DNA of 64,000 nucleotides from Bacteriovorax sp. PP10. GTDB lineage: Bacteria; Bdellovibrionota; Bacteriovoracia; Bacteriovoracales; Bacteriovoracaceae. Made by a program: the position numbers and the translations under genes. The notes beneath the pieces are model-generated. The model did no database searches. It saw only the letters and a list, made by a program, of their open reading frames with translations, and was not told the DNA's origin. Numbering within the stretch: the stretch's first letter is position 1; every line of letters starts with the position of its first letter. The stretch covers positions 310,001 through 374,000 of the forward strand of contig NZ_JAYGJQ010000001.1 in assembly GCF_035013165.1 (NCBI RefSeq), in the 5' to 3' direction. This document shows positions 25,984 through 34,203 of this stretch, piece after piece.

Positions 25984-26549
25984 TGAAAAAATCGGCCGTC
26001 TACACTCGCACAGGTGATAAAGGTATTACTGGTTTAGTTGGTGGAACGCGTATTAAAAAAAGCGATTCACGTATTCATCTTTACGGAGAAGTAGACGAGC
26101 TGAATTCATACATTGGTCTTGGGATTTCTTTTTTAGACAAAAGTTTTGATAAATCACTTTTACAGCAGATTCAATCAAGCCTTTTCGATCTGGGAAGTAA
26201 CCTTGCTTGTGAAAAAGAAAAACGTTCGCAGTTTAAACTTCCTCAGATCAAAACATCATCAATTGAAAAATTAGAATCAGATATCGATCAGATGGATTCT
26301 CAACTTATTCCATTAAAACACTTCATTCTTCCAGGTGGAAGCTCAGCTGCGGCCGCTTTTCATGTGTGTAGAACAGTATGTAGAAGAATTGAAAGACAAA
26401 TGGTGGATTTCGAAGAACAAAACCCGGGGGAAGTTCCCGAGAATGCTCTTCAGTATATGAATCGTTTATCAGATTATTTTTTTATTCTTTCGCGCTATTT
26501 AAATTCTAGCAATCAGATTGAAGAAACTCAGTGGATACCGGAAGCTTAA
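25983..26549 (+). CDS. PduO-type ATP:cob(I)alamin adenosyltransferase
   Basis: 188 residues. YTRTGDKGITGLVGG at the N-terminus binds ATP; YGEVDELNSYIGL and, near the C-terminus, RTVCRRIERQMV and LQYMNRLSDYFFILSRYLN are the PduO signatures. It makes adenosylcobalamin and delivers it to the mutase. Its start overlaps the icmF stop (TAATG), a direct functional link. It ends exactly where the FHA gene ends on the other strand, with no spacer. Confidence 0.96.
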   Translation: MKKSAVYTRTGDKGITGLVGGTRIKKSDSRIHLYGEVDELNSYIGLGISFLDKSFDKSLLQQIQSSLFDLGSNLACEKEKRSQFKLPQIKTSSIEKLESDIDQMDSQLIPLKHFILPGGSSAAAAFHVCRTVCRRIERQMVDFEEQNPGEVPENALQYMNRLSDYFFILSRYLNSSNQIEETQWIPEA

Positions 26550-27149
26550 TTACTTTTTCTTTTTAACGACTTCTTTGGCATTGCTATCAAGTTTTAGCAT
26601 CTTGGTGTCACCAGTACTTGCTTCCTGGTCTAAAATAGTATCAACACCATTAAAATCATCCGGTGCCTTCTTTTTTTCTTTAATACTTTTATCTAGAACG
26701 ACAGTGCGTCTCTTAGGAGATTTGTCGGCCGCTTCTTCGGATTGAATTTCGGCGTTTTCTATTGCCTTTCTTTCTTTGGCACTCATGACTGGAAGAGTTT
26801 TTTCGTTTTCTACTTTCCTAGTAGAGAGGCCAATAGACATTCTCTCGCTGGCCGATAGTCGTTTCTCATCAATCCTGATAAGTGTGTTACCCACACGAAC
26901 CACGTCGTTAATCTTAACTGCAGTCTGACTGATGCGGCTGTTATTAAAAAACGATCCGTTGGTAGATCCAAGGTCAGTAAACATTAACTGCCCTTTATGA
27001 GTCATCTCAAATGTGCAGTGTTGCCCAGACATTTTTGAATCTTTGATTGTGAAATCAGCGGAACTAGAGCGCCCCATGATAATCTTGTTAAGGACAGGTA
27101 GCTCAGTGACTTCGCCTTCCTCTGTCTTAATAATCAGAATTACTGCCAT
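26550..27149 (-). CDS. FHA-domain protein
   Basis: 199 residues. An N-terminal FHA domain (about 1-90) carries the phosphothreonine-binding residues: IIMGRSSSADFTI, SGQHC and DLGSTNGSFFNN. The remaining 110 residues are charged and probably disordered (Lys/Glu-rich, several KKK runs). It should bind a phosphothreonine protein made by a Ser/Thr kinase that is not in this window. Divergent from iscA. Confidence 0.9.
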   Translation of the reverse strand: MAVILIIKTEEGEVTELPVLNKIIMGRSSSADFTIKDSKMSGQHCTFEMTHKGQLMFTDLGSTNGSFFNNSRISQTAVKINDVVRVGNTLIRIDEKRLSASERMSIGLSTRKVENEKTLPVMSAKERKAIENAEIQSEEAADKSPKRRTVVLDKSIKEKKKAPDDFNGVDTILDQEASTGDTKMLKLDSNAKEVVKKKK

Positions 27150-27224
27150 AATAAACCTCGTGTAACTAAATAATATCGCATTATTAGACCTAGCACTACA
27201 GGCAAAACATTCTTAGGGTTTTAT

Positions 27225-27232
27225 GCTATAAT
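27225..27232 (+). promoter_or_regulatory. Extended -10 promoter for iscA
   Basis: A perfect TATAAT at 27227-27232 is preceded by TGC, giving an extended -10. The -35 region (AAAACA around 27204) is weak. The iscA-type gene begins 50 bases downstream. Confidence 0.58.
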
Positions 27233-27282
27233 ATGGTAATAAATGATAAATATCCGATCAATTTGGGTTGGCAGAGGTTTTT

Positions 27283-27615
27283 ATGGATCAAATCATTACA
27301 GTCACAGAAAAAGCATTAACACATATTCGCGACATCTATCAGAAAGAGGCCAAAGGTCTTGATACGGGATTACGCCTTGGTGTTTCTGGTGGTGGATGTT
27401 CAGGTCTTTCATACAAAATCGAATTTTCTGAGAAAAAAGAAAAAGACAACGTTCTTGATTTCGGTGATATCAAAATTTTAATCGACCCAAAATCTTCAAT
27501 TTACTTGAAGGGTGTGGAGCTTGATTTCAAAGACGGACTAAACGGTAAAGGATTTGTCTTTTCAAATCCAAATGCGACAAACACTTGTGGTTGTGGCGAA
27601 TCGTTTTCGGTTTAG
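27283..27615 (+). CDS. A-type iron-sulfur carrier (IscA/ErpA family)
   Basis: 110 residues, HesB/IscA fold. The three cluster-binding cysteines are visible in GGGCSGLSYKIEF and, at the C-terminus, TCGCGESF. ATG 27283 follows an AGAGG site; a longer frame from TTG 27268 is unlikely. It carries Fe-S clusters to target proteins. The next gene, YgfZ-like, also serves Fe-S enzymes, so the two probably work together. Confidence 0.94.
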   Translation: MDQIITVTEKALTHIRDIYQKEAKGLDTGLRLGVSGGGCSGLSYKIEFSEKKEKDNVLDFGDIKILIDPKSSIYLKGVELDFKDGLNGKGFVFSNPNATNTCGCGESFSV

Positions 27616-27623
27616 TTTTTTAG

Positions 27624-29180
27624 ATGGAAGCCAATCTTTCTTCGATTCGATTTAATTCTACTCAAATTGAACTTACTGATCATACCCTGATTGAAGTCAC
27701 GGGCGCGGATCGTGAAGCCTTTTTTCAAGGCCAGGTCACGAATGATCTTCAAGCACTTCCTTTTAAAGAAGCGCAAGTCACAGCAAGATTAAACCGCACG
27801 GGAAAACTCCAGTCATTTTTTACGATCGCAAGACTTGAAGATAAACTTCTTATCTTGTGTGAAAAAAGTCTGGTGGAAAACATTCTGACTGACTTTAATA
27901 AGTTTATCATTATGGATGAAGTTGAATTAAAGGCCCTTGATGAAAAGGTCTATGTTCACTTCAATTATTTTCTGGAAGGTAACAACTCACATCTATTCAG
28001 CACGAACTTCTACGGAATCAATGCCGCAATCGATACAAAACCTTTTGCGAATGTTCCACATACTGATGAGACTGAATTAGAAGAAGTCCGCTTCTTAAAT
28101 GGTTATCCTCTTTGGATGAAAGACGTTAATGAATCTATGTTCATCAACGACTCTTACTTAAATGAGATAGCGATCTCGTATAAAAAAGGATGTTTTTTAG
28201 GACAGGAGACTGTCGCTAAAATTGAAAACAATAGAGGGGCAGCTTACTTTCCAGTATTACTGCAACTTGAAACGAATCTAGATATTTCAAAAACCGATTT
28301 TTTCGTCGAAGATAAAAAGGCCGGAAAAATCAATTACCAAAAAGACCAATACTTGCAGGCAAGTCTCTTTAGAGATTTCCGCATCGAAGGCAAGAAGCTG
28401 ACAATCACAATCGATGGCCAAAACCACCAAGTGATCGTTCACTATCTTCCTTTTTATAAAAACCAAACCAGAATAGAAATCGCTGATGAACTTTATCACG
28501 ACGGCGTTGACGAATTCCAAAAGGCCAACACAGATCTGGCGATGGACTTCATGAAGCGCGCGATTGCCTTCAATCCAGAGCACTCTGATGCTTATGAATC
28601 GGTTGGAGTTATTTTAGGTCGCAAAGAACAGTACCAGGAAGCTATTGAGTGGATGGACAAACTTTTAAGCGTAAAGAGCTCATCTGTTATGGCCCACACA
28701 AATAAATCTCTCTTTTTAATGAAGATGGGAAAGATCGAAGAAGCTGAAGCGGAAAAAGCGCTGGCGACTGTAAAGACTTTTTCAATGTATGGTGAAGAAG
28801 CGAAAATAAAAAAAGCGCTTGAAGCCGAAAGACTTAAAAAAGAAGAAGACATCCTTCGCCGTGAAAAGATGTTCCATCAGGTTTTAGAAATTGATGCTGA
28901 TGATACTGTCGCTTTATATGGAGTGGGAGACATCGCTTTTCATAGAGAAAATTACAAAGAAGCAGTGGCCAACCTTGAGCGCGTCGTCGCTTTAGATGAA
29001 AAGTACTCTGCGGCCTATTTGTTACTGGGAAAAAGTCTGGAAGCTTCGGGGAATTTAGAACGTGCGATGCAGGTGTATAAAAAAGGCATCGATGTCGCTT
29101 CTAAAAGAGGTGACATGATGCCTGCTAATGAAATGCAATCTAGATTAAACCAACTTATAGTGGCCTCTCGCCTCGCTTAA
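27624..29180 (+). CDS. YgfZ-like folate-binding protein fused to TPR domain
   Basis: 518 residues. The N-terminal half (about 1-290) is a GcvT/YgfZ-type fold with the YgfZ signature KGCFLGQE at 188-195, whose Cys is needed for Fe-S cluster maintenance in E. coli YgfZ. The C-terminal half (about 295-515) holds tetratricopeptide repeats (AIAFNPEHSDAYESVGVIL, ALYGVGDIAFHRENYKEAV, YSAAYLLLGKSLEASG). Normal YgfZ is about 325 residues and ends without TPRs, so this is a fusion. It lies 8 bases after the iscA-type gene and overlaps the convergent HExxH gene by 36 bases. Confidence 0.87.
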   Translation: MEANLSSIRFNSTQIELTDHTLIEVTGADREAFFQGQVTNDLQALPFKEAQVTARLNRTGKLQSFFTIARLEDKLLILCEKSLVENILTDFNKFIIMDEVELKALDEKVYVHFNYFLEGNNSHLFSTNFYGINAAIDTKPFANVPHTDETELEEVRFLNGYPLWMKDVNESMFINDSYLNEIAISYKKGCFLGQETVAKIENNRGAAYFPVLLQLETNLDISKTDFFVEDKKAGKINYQKDQYLQASLFRDFRIEGKKLTITIDGQNHQVIVHYLPFYKNQTRIEIADELYHDGVDEFQKANTDLAMDFMKRAIAFNPEHSDAYESVGVILGRKEQYQEAIEWMDKLLSVKSSSVMAHTNKSLFLMKMGKIEEAEAEKALATVKTFSMYGEEAKIKKALEAERLKKEEDILRREKMFHQVLEIDADDTVALYGVGDIAFHRENYKEAVANLERVVALDEKYSAAYLLLGKSLEASGNLERAMQVYKKGIDVASKRGDMMPANEMQSRLNQLIVASRLA

Positions 29181-30581
29181 CTCTTTTTTCAGAGTCGCGA
29201 TTTTAGCGAAAGCCGTCTTATCCAATCCTTCAAGTTCAGCTAAAACACTTTCAACTGACTTTTTATAAGCATCGATGCGCTCATAAGTAGCGTTGATAAG
29301 CGCTAGGCCGTCCTTATTCACGCGTTTGTTCTTAAACGCATGTGTGAAGTCGGGTTTGCAGTAACTAAGCATGTAGTACTCTTCTAAGAAGCGAGTTTTG
29401 ATTTTAATCTTTTCTTCTTTAGTAAAAGGAAGGATTTTCTTTTCCGCTGCCGTGTTTAGGTTAGAGTAAAGCTCCATTGCCCAGAAGAACGTAAAGACTG
29501 CATGGTAGATCCCACGAACCGGGCGAAGCGCCTTTCTCCATGGAGAGTAATAAACCTTGTCGTCGTCTTCATTGATCAGGTCAATGTGGTTTAAGTAAGT
29601 ATTCAGGTAGTGGTGACCGTTTTCATGAAGTAAATCATCCATCAGGTCTAATGAATCGCGGTCAAACATGTTAATGCATGAGTAACCAGGAAGTGATTGC
29701 ATTGAATAACTAACGATTCCTTTTTCATTTACCGGAACGATCGTGTGAGTAAAACTCTTGAACGTTGTATATAAATGAGGCGCCACTTTTTTAATATTGT
29801 TTAGGGCCTTCGTAATACTCTTCTTAAATTCATCCTGACGTTTCTCACCTTGTTCGCAGTGAGGAAGGACAAAAAGATTTAATTCTTCAAAAACCAGTGG
29901 AGCAGGAGCAGCTTCAATCTTTAAATCGACAAGCTTCGTGTCCGTTTCAATCGAGAACTTGTTTTCTTCAGGAGAAATAGCTCTGATTGGAAGAGAAGGG
30001 TATGTTTCTGGAGTTACTTTCAGTGCAACAGGTAAGTGTTTATCAGTAATGTAGATTTTCTTTTCGTTATCACCAAGCTCTGGAACAACTTGGTACATTA
30101 GAGCGTCCCCAAATTCCTGACGGTACATACTTAAGTGAGCAACATAGAAAGACACGATTTGGTTTTCTAAAAGTGGAATTAAGTTTGCTGAAACTTCAAT
30201 AACAGGAGACCCATCATTTAAGAAGTTTAAGAAACTCTCAGATAATTCCGAGTCATTCCAGAAGTTGAAAAGTTCATTTTCTAAATCTGTTAATTCGTCA
30301 GTATCAATTCCTTCTTCGATAAGAAGTTCTTCGTGAAGCTGGATCACATAAATTAAATTATCAACCAGGTTTAACCAGTAAAATTTTAATGGAGAATAAG
30401 TATTAAACACTTCATCGTGAATGATGTCGTTTAACTGCTCTAAAAAATCTGGATCAACAACATCAGTGTCGAAACCTTTTTGAAAATCAATTCTTAAGTC
30501 TTCGATGAATTCTAAAAAACTTTTCTCAACATTTTTTTGCAGTTTCTTGTGGAAATCTTTTGAAAATATTTGCTCTTTCAT
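29145..30581 (-). CDS. HExxH protein of the peptide-modifying (TIGR04267-like) type
   Basis: 478 residues, no signal peptide. The C-terminal part shows LLHENGHHY (HExxH at 319-323), YYSPWRKALRPVRGIYHAVF (344-363) and a following E370. This ordered set (HExxH, then YxPWR..RP..G..H) is that of the HEXXH peptide-modification family seen in RiPP clusters, some members of which are iron and 2-oxoglutarate-dependent peptide hydroxylases. The N-terminal 230 residues are helical and unfamiliar. No RiPP precursor, radical-SAM or transporter gene is adjacent; the neighbours are Fe-S genes and a lipoprotein. Assignment is by motif; substrate unknown. Confidence 0.66.
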   Translation of the reverse strand: MKEQIFSKDFHKKLQKNVEKSFLEFIEDLRIDFQKGFDTDVVDPDFLEQLNDIIHDEVFNTYSPLKFYWLNLVDNLIYVIQLHEELLIEEGIDTDELTDLENELFNFWNDSELSESFLNFLNDGSPVIEVSANLIPLLENQIVSFYVAHLSMYRQEFGDALMYQVVPELGDNEKKIYITDKHLPVALKVTPETYPSLPIRAISPEENKFSIETDTKLVDLKIEAAPAPLVFEELNLFVLPHCEQGEKRQDEFKKSITKALNNIKKVAPHLYTTFKSFTHTIVPVNEKGIVSYSMQSLPGYSCINMFDRDSLDLMDDLLHENGHHYLNTYLNHIDLINEDDDKVYYSPWRKALRPVRGIYHAVFTFFWAMELYSNLNTAAEKKILPFTKEEKIKIKTRFLEEYYMLSYCKPDFTHAFKNKRVNKDGLALINATYERIDAYKKSVESVLAELEGLDKTAFAKIATLKKELSEARGHYKLV

Positions 30582-30705
30582 GAGGCCCTCAGTGAAAATT
30601 TTAGAATTAGATTGTGTGGAGTATATAATGGTTTAGGATGGTCGGAAAGGACAGAACTACTTCAAAAGCAGTAAGTCCTTTCGTGACGCACTAAGAATAA
30701 CAATA

Positions 30706-32022
30706 TTATTGATTGATAAGGTCTTTCTTGGTTTCAAAATAAGTAGCGTCCATAATAATAGAGCCGCCTAGATAGATCCCAACTGCACGCAAGAAGCCCG
30801 CATTAGGATTTGTGGTCATACAAAGCTGGTTGTACATCATAATACTAAGTGCAATATTAGAAGGGGCGCTGAATAGGTTGTAAAGGCGATGGAAACTATA
30901 ACGGTCTCCGGCCACCGAACCTGTCGACAACGGTCCTGCATTTTCCTGATACATTTTATCTGCCAGAGCTTCCATAAACATCTCTCTACTTTGATCAAGA
31001 TCGATATCATCGATAGTGATCTCGCGATCGAAGTCTTTGACGTTAACAGGCTTATTAGTTTTTTTATCAATCAACAAGGCTGCAGACTCTTTTGAATACT
31101 TTTCAAAAAGATCTTTCTCATTTGCAATTTTTACTAGCTCTTCAACTTCGGCACGTTTTTCTGGTTTCGAAAGAAGATCATTAACTTTTTCTTCTAAGTC
31201 AGAATTTTTGGCCTTGAATAGTGAACCATAAACTCCGCCGGTAATTGCAGCATCTGTCACCATATTAGTTACATAGGCCATAGGCATTTTAACTGACCAC
31301 GGAGTCATGTTTGGATTGGCCAGAATAAATTTTCCACTCGTAAAAGAAAGGCCAGCAGTAATTGCTAGAGAAAATCCAAGTTCGCTGTACCATTTAGAAT
31401 TTTTTTCTTCATCCCTGTGAACATAAGTATAAGTCACAATGTTTGAGCCAAGTGCCCCGGCCGCAAGGGCATATGTCAGGCGTTTAGCTTGTTTGTAGTC
31501 AGCGGCAGAGGGAGCGGCCTTTACTTGCGTTTTGCAACTGTAATAAAGTTTTTCATAAAGCTCACTCTTTCCAAAAACATCATCCCCACCTTTAGCGATC
31601 ATCTTTACTTTTTTTGCGTCTACTTTAGCTTTATGGTGTTGGAACTGTTTCCAGTTTTTAGTTTTCTCATTTTTTCCCATGTTGATCATACTAAAGTCGT
31701 GCAGAAGATTGAGTCTCAAATCAGGATCGACAGAAGTGTAGATAAAAAGTGATCTCAATGTATCCGCATTTTTTTCATTCAAGTCGGTGATTTGAAAATA
31801 TTTGAAGTAATCAGCAATTTGATCATCAGTTAAATCGAGAGCGAGTTTTTCTTTGAGTAATTTCTTACTGTCTTCAAAACTCGTTGTATCTTTTGGTAAA
31901 AAATGATGGGCCACACCTAAGCAGGTATTATCTTCAACTTGTGCGGGAACTCTGGAAGTTACACTTCCGCATGAAGTGAGTAATAGGGCACAAATGTTAA
32001 TGACCATGAGTTTTTTGTTCAT
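30706..32022 (-). CDS. Lipoprotein with hydrophobic segments, unknown function
   Basis: 438 residues; lipobox LLTSC with Cys about 18. Several moderately hydrophobic stretches (about 184-202, 218-240, 262-282, 395-425) suggest a protein embedded in or folded against a membrane. Between about 285 and 360 lies a charged helical region. I recognise no family. It lies upstream of the HExxH gene on the same strand, with 124 bases between them that contain a hairpin. Confidence 0.75.
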   Translation of the reverse strand: MNKKLMVINICALLLTSCGSVTSRVPAQVEDNTCLGVAHHFLPKDTTSFEDSKKLLKEKLALDLTDDQIADYFKYFQITDLNEKNADTLRSLFIYTSVDPDLRLNLLHDFSMINMGKNEKTKNWKQFQHHKAKVDAKKVKMIAKGGDDVFGKSELYEKLYYSCKTQVKAAPSAADYKQAKRLTYALAAGALGSNIVTYTYVHRDEEKNSKWYSELGFSLAITAGLSFTSGKFILANPNMTPWSVKMPMAYVTNMVTDAAITGGVYGSLFKAKNSDLEEKVNDLLSKPEKRAEVEELVKIANEKDLFEKYSKESAALLIDKKTNKPVNVKDFDREITIDDIDLDQSREMFMEALADKMYQENAGPLSTGSVAGDRYSFHRLYNLFSAPSNIALSIMMYNQLCMTTNPNAGFLRAVGIYLGGSIIMDATYFETKKDLINQ

Positions 32023-32121
32023 GCCCGCTTATCGACTTTTAAATAAAAATCAAAAGTCTTAATACATGATTAAAAAACTAGTAATGGAAATGTAATAGAA
32101 TGAAATTCTAGGCTTAAAAAA

Positions 32122-32196
32122 TGGCTGGGAAGGTGGGAGTCGAACCCACGACCAATAGATTAACAGTCTACTGCGCTACCACTGCGCTACTCCCCA
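32122..32196 (-). tRNA. tRNA-Asn (GUU)
   Basis: 75 bases including an encoded CCA (32122-32124). On the minus strand: acceptor TGGGGAG with CTTCCCA, D-stem GCGC/GCGC, anticodon loop CTGTTAA giving GTT, T-arm GTGGG-TTCGACT-CCCAC, discriminator G. All four stems fold; one G-T pair each in the acceptor and anticodon stems. Confidence 0.95.
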
Positions 32197-32322
32197 TCAG
32201 CTTGAAATAGTACACAAGTTATAAAAATTATTGGAGTGAATGTCTAGAACTTTTTTATAAATAGCTAAAAAAAAATTCTAAGTGATCGAAATGTCTTAGT
32301 TGTAGAAAGGTGATCAAACCAC

Positions 32323-32349
32323 TCAAGTTTATAAGCGTTGTGCCGATAA
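32323..32349 (+). promoter_or_regulatory. Sigma-28 (FliA) promoter for DUF2252 operon
   Basis: TCAAGTTT at 32323-32330, 11 bases, then GCCGATAA at 32342-32349: 15 of 16 defined positions of TAAAGTTT-N11-GCCGATAA with correct spacing. The start codon at 32360 is so close that the transcript would be nearly leaderless from that ATG. Confidence 0.75.
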
Positions 32350-32359
32350 GATAAATACT

Positions 32360-32953
32360 ATGGCGGTACAAAACCTTTTAATCATGACCCTCTTGCGAAT
32401 CATCACTCCTGAAGAGATTGCTGATATTGCAACTAAGCACAACGGTGGAAAGTTTCTTTCACTGACGGATTTAGTTAATGAGAGAGTTGATAGAAAAATT
32501 TATCGCGATTTCTCGAGCACAGACTCTATGGATGAAATTCATGAAGAGCATGCTGTTCAACATACTGAGACTGAAGGCTCAGCAAAAATTCTTCCATTCA
32601 ATAAATTAGAAAATAAGGAAGCGGCCACTGAAGAGCATTCTTCAGAAGAGTCAGCAGCTCCTAGATTTGTTACGCAGGCAAAACCTACGTCGCAATTTGC
32701 ACCGGCCTATGAACATGTCGAAGTACCTGCGAAAGCTGCGATGGTTGAACATAAAGAAGATGAGAATATGTCTTCGTTCATTCTGGTTGAAAAAAATCGT
32801 CTGCAACAATCTCAAAAATCTCTTAAGCAAAAAGAGATTATTAATCTTTATCAAAAAAATTCAAACATAGATGTGGAGCAAATTAAAAGCACCAATCAAA
32901 ATCCTAGTACCGCTAGCGAAGCAGGAGTCTTGGTCAACAAGAAGCAATACTGA
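32360..32953 (+). CDS. Unknown protein, DUF2252 operon partner
   Basis: 197 residues with no recognised domain. A short ordered N-terminus (ITPEEIADIATKHNGGKFLSLTDL in pieces, about 14-40) could be a small helical domain; the rest is Glu/Ala/Pro/Gln-rich and likely disordered. ATG at 32384 (residue 9) is an alternative start that would give a longer leader after the sigma-28 promoter. Its stop overlaps the DUF2252 start (TGATG), so the two are translationally coupled. Confidence 0.7.
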   Translation: MAVQNLLIMTLLRIITPEEIADIATKHNGGKFLSLTDLVNERVDRKIYRDFSSTDSMDEIHEEHAVQHTETEGSAKILPFNKLENKEAATEEHSSEESAAPRFVTQAKPTSQFAPAYEHVEVPAKAAMVEHKEDENMSSFILVEKNRLQQSQKSLKQKEIINLYQKNSNIDVEQIKSTNQNPSTASEAGVLVNKKQY

Positions 32954-34167
32954 TGAAGTGGGTATACGTACCAACAATGTTTGTCCTCGCTTTTTTTTAC
33001 GCTAAAGTAACTCTGAATGACTTCATGCCTAGAAAACAAAATTGGGCCATTGATCGCTCTCCTGCGAATGGACCACAAACCTGCAGAGAGATGCTCTCTG
33101 ATTTTTATCCAACACAAACATCAGAATTTTTAGAAACACGTATAAATGCGAATGAAGATTTTTATTCATTTTACCGTGCATTTTCTCCAGTGTTTTATAA
33201 GCAGATGCTTGATCAGAATTTTGGATCAATGTTTAAAAAACTAGAAAAATACCGTGGAACTATCGCGGGAGATCTTCATGTGGAGAACTTTGGTTTTGCC
33301 ATTGATGATAAAGGAAAAGTTATCTTTGTTGTCAATGATATCGACGATGCGACTGAAGGTGAAATTTATTACGATGTCATTCGCCACTTTATTTCAGCCA
33401 AAATTGTTGATAAAAAAATCACTTGGGATGACTACTTTAGTGCTTATCAAAAAGGGCTTAAAGGGGAATCTCGCCATTATTCATTTTATACTGAAAAAGG
33501 TATGAACGATGTCGCAGAAGTCACAGAAAAGTATATTGATAAATACGTAAGCTTTGATGGGCCTTTCAAATTTAAGAAATTTAAAACACCTTATAGAGCA
33601 ACGACTTCAACTGAAGAAACAGAGCTTATAAAAGCATTAAAAGACAAATTCCCTAAAGTTGAAATCTTTGATCACTACGTAAGAATTAAAGAAGATGGCG
33701 GAAGTGCTGGTCTGAAGCGTTTTCAAGTTTTAGCGCGTGTATCACCTAAGGATAAAGTTCAGTGGCTAGATATTAAAGAGTCAGCGATTAGTGGATATGA
33801 CAAAGTCTTTGGGCCACAAGCGAAAGAAACTTTTGAAAATAGAATGCTAGCGATAAAGAAGAATATATATGGAAATCAATTAGATGAATCTCTGGATGTA
33901 TTAACAATTGATAAACATCCATATAGTTTTAGATTTGTTGATCAATTTGCCTCGGGGCTTAAGCTGGCCGATATACCGGAAGATGATTACACAGACGTTA
34001 TTTTAGATGAAGCTTATGTCATTGGGAAAATGCACCAGTTATCTCTTAAAGAGAATGCTCCAGAGTATGCAAGAACATGGGCAGAAGTGAAGAGTAGCAC
34101 GCTTGAAGAGCGCTTAATGGATCTAAAATTTAAACTAAAAGACCTTTATAAAGAAAGTAAAAAATAA
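32953..34167 (+). CDS. DUF2252 family protein with N-terminal signal anchor
   Basis: 404 residues. The kinase-like DUF2252 motifs are GDLHVENFG (106-114), VVNDIDDAT (127-135) and a later GKMHQLSLKENA, related in shape to the HxDxxxxN loop of phosphotransferases. Residues about 3-20 form a hydrophobic segment like a signal peptide or anchor, which is unexpected for an ATP-using fold. Family function is not established. It ends in a terminator shared with astD. Confidence 0.85.
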   Translation: MKWVYVPTMFVLAFFYAKVTLNDFMPRKQNWAIDRSPANGPQTCREMLSDFYPTQTSEFLETRINANEDFYSFYRAFSPVFYKQMLDQNFGSMFKKLEKYRGTIAGDLHVENFGFAIDDKGKVIFVVNDIDDATEGEIYYDVIRHFISAKIVDKKITWDDYFSAYQKGLKGESRHYSFYTEKGMNDVAEVTEKYIDKYVSFDGPFKFKKFKTPYRATTSTEETELIKALKDKFPKVEIFDHYVRIKEDGGSAGLKRFQVLARVSPKDKVQWLDIKESAISGYDKVFGPQAKETFENRMLAIKKNIYGNQLDESLDVLTIDKHPYSFRFVDQFASGLKLADIPEDDYTDVILDEAYVIGKMHQLSLKENAPEYARTWAEVKSSTLEERLMDLKFKLKDLYKESKK

Positions 34168-34198
34168 CTCGCTTCTAGCTAACTAGAAGCGAGTTTTA
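34166..34198. terminator. Bidirectional Rho-independent terminator
   Basis: AACTCGCTTCTAG (34166-34178) pairs perfectly with CTAGAAGCGAGTT (34183-34195) around a CTAA loop, followed by T-rich sequence. It separates the convergent DUF2252 and astD genes. Confidence 0.88.
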
Positions 34199-34203
34199 TA
34201 AAA

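Noticed and set aside
32028-32055. GTCGATAA before the lipoprotein gene at 32022 as a sigma-28 -10 box
   Set aside because: No TAAA at the correct distance, and the box is too close to the start codon.
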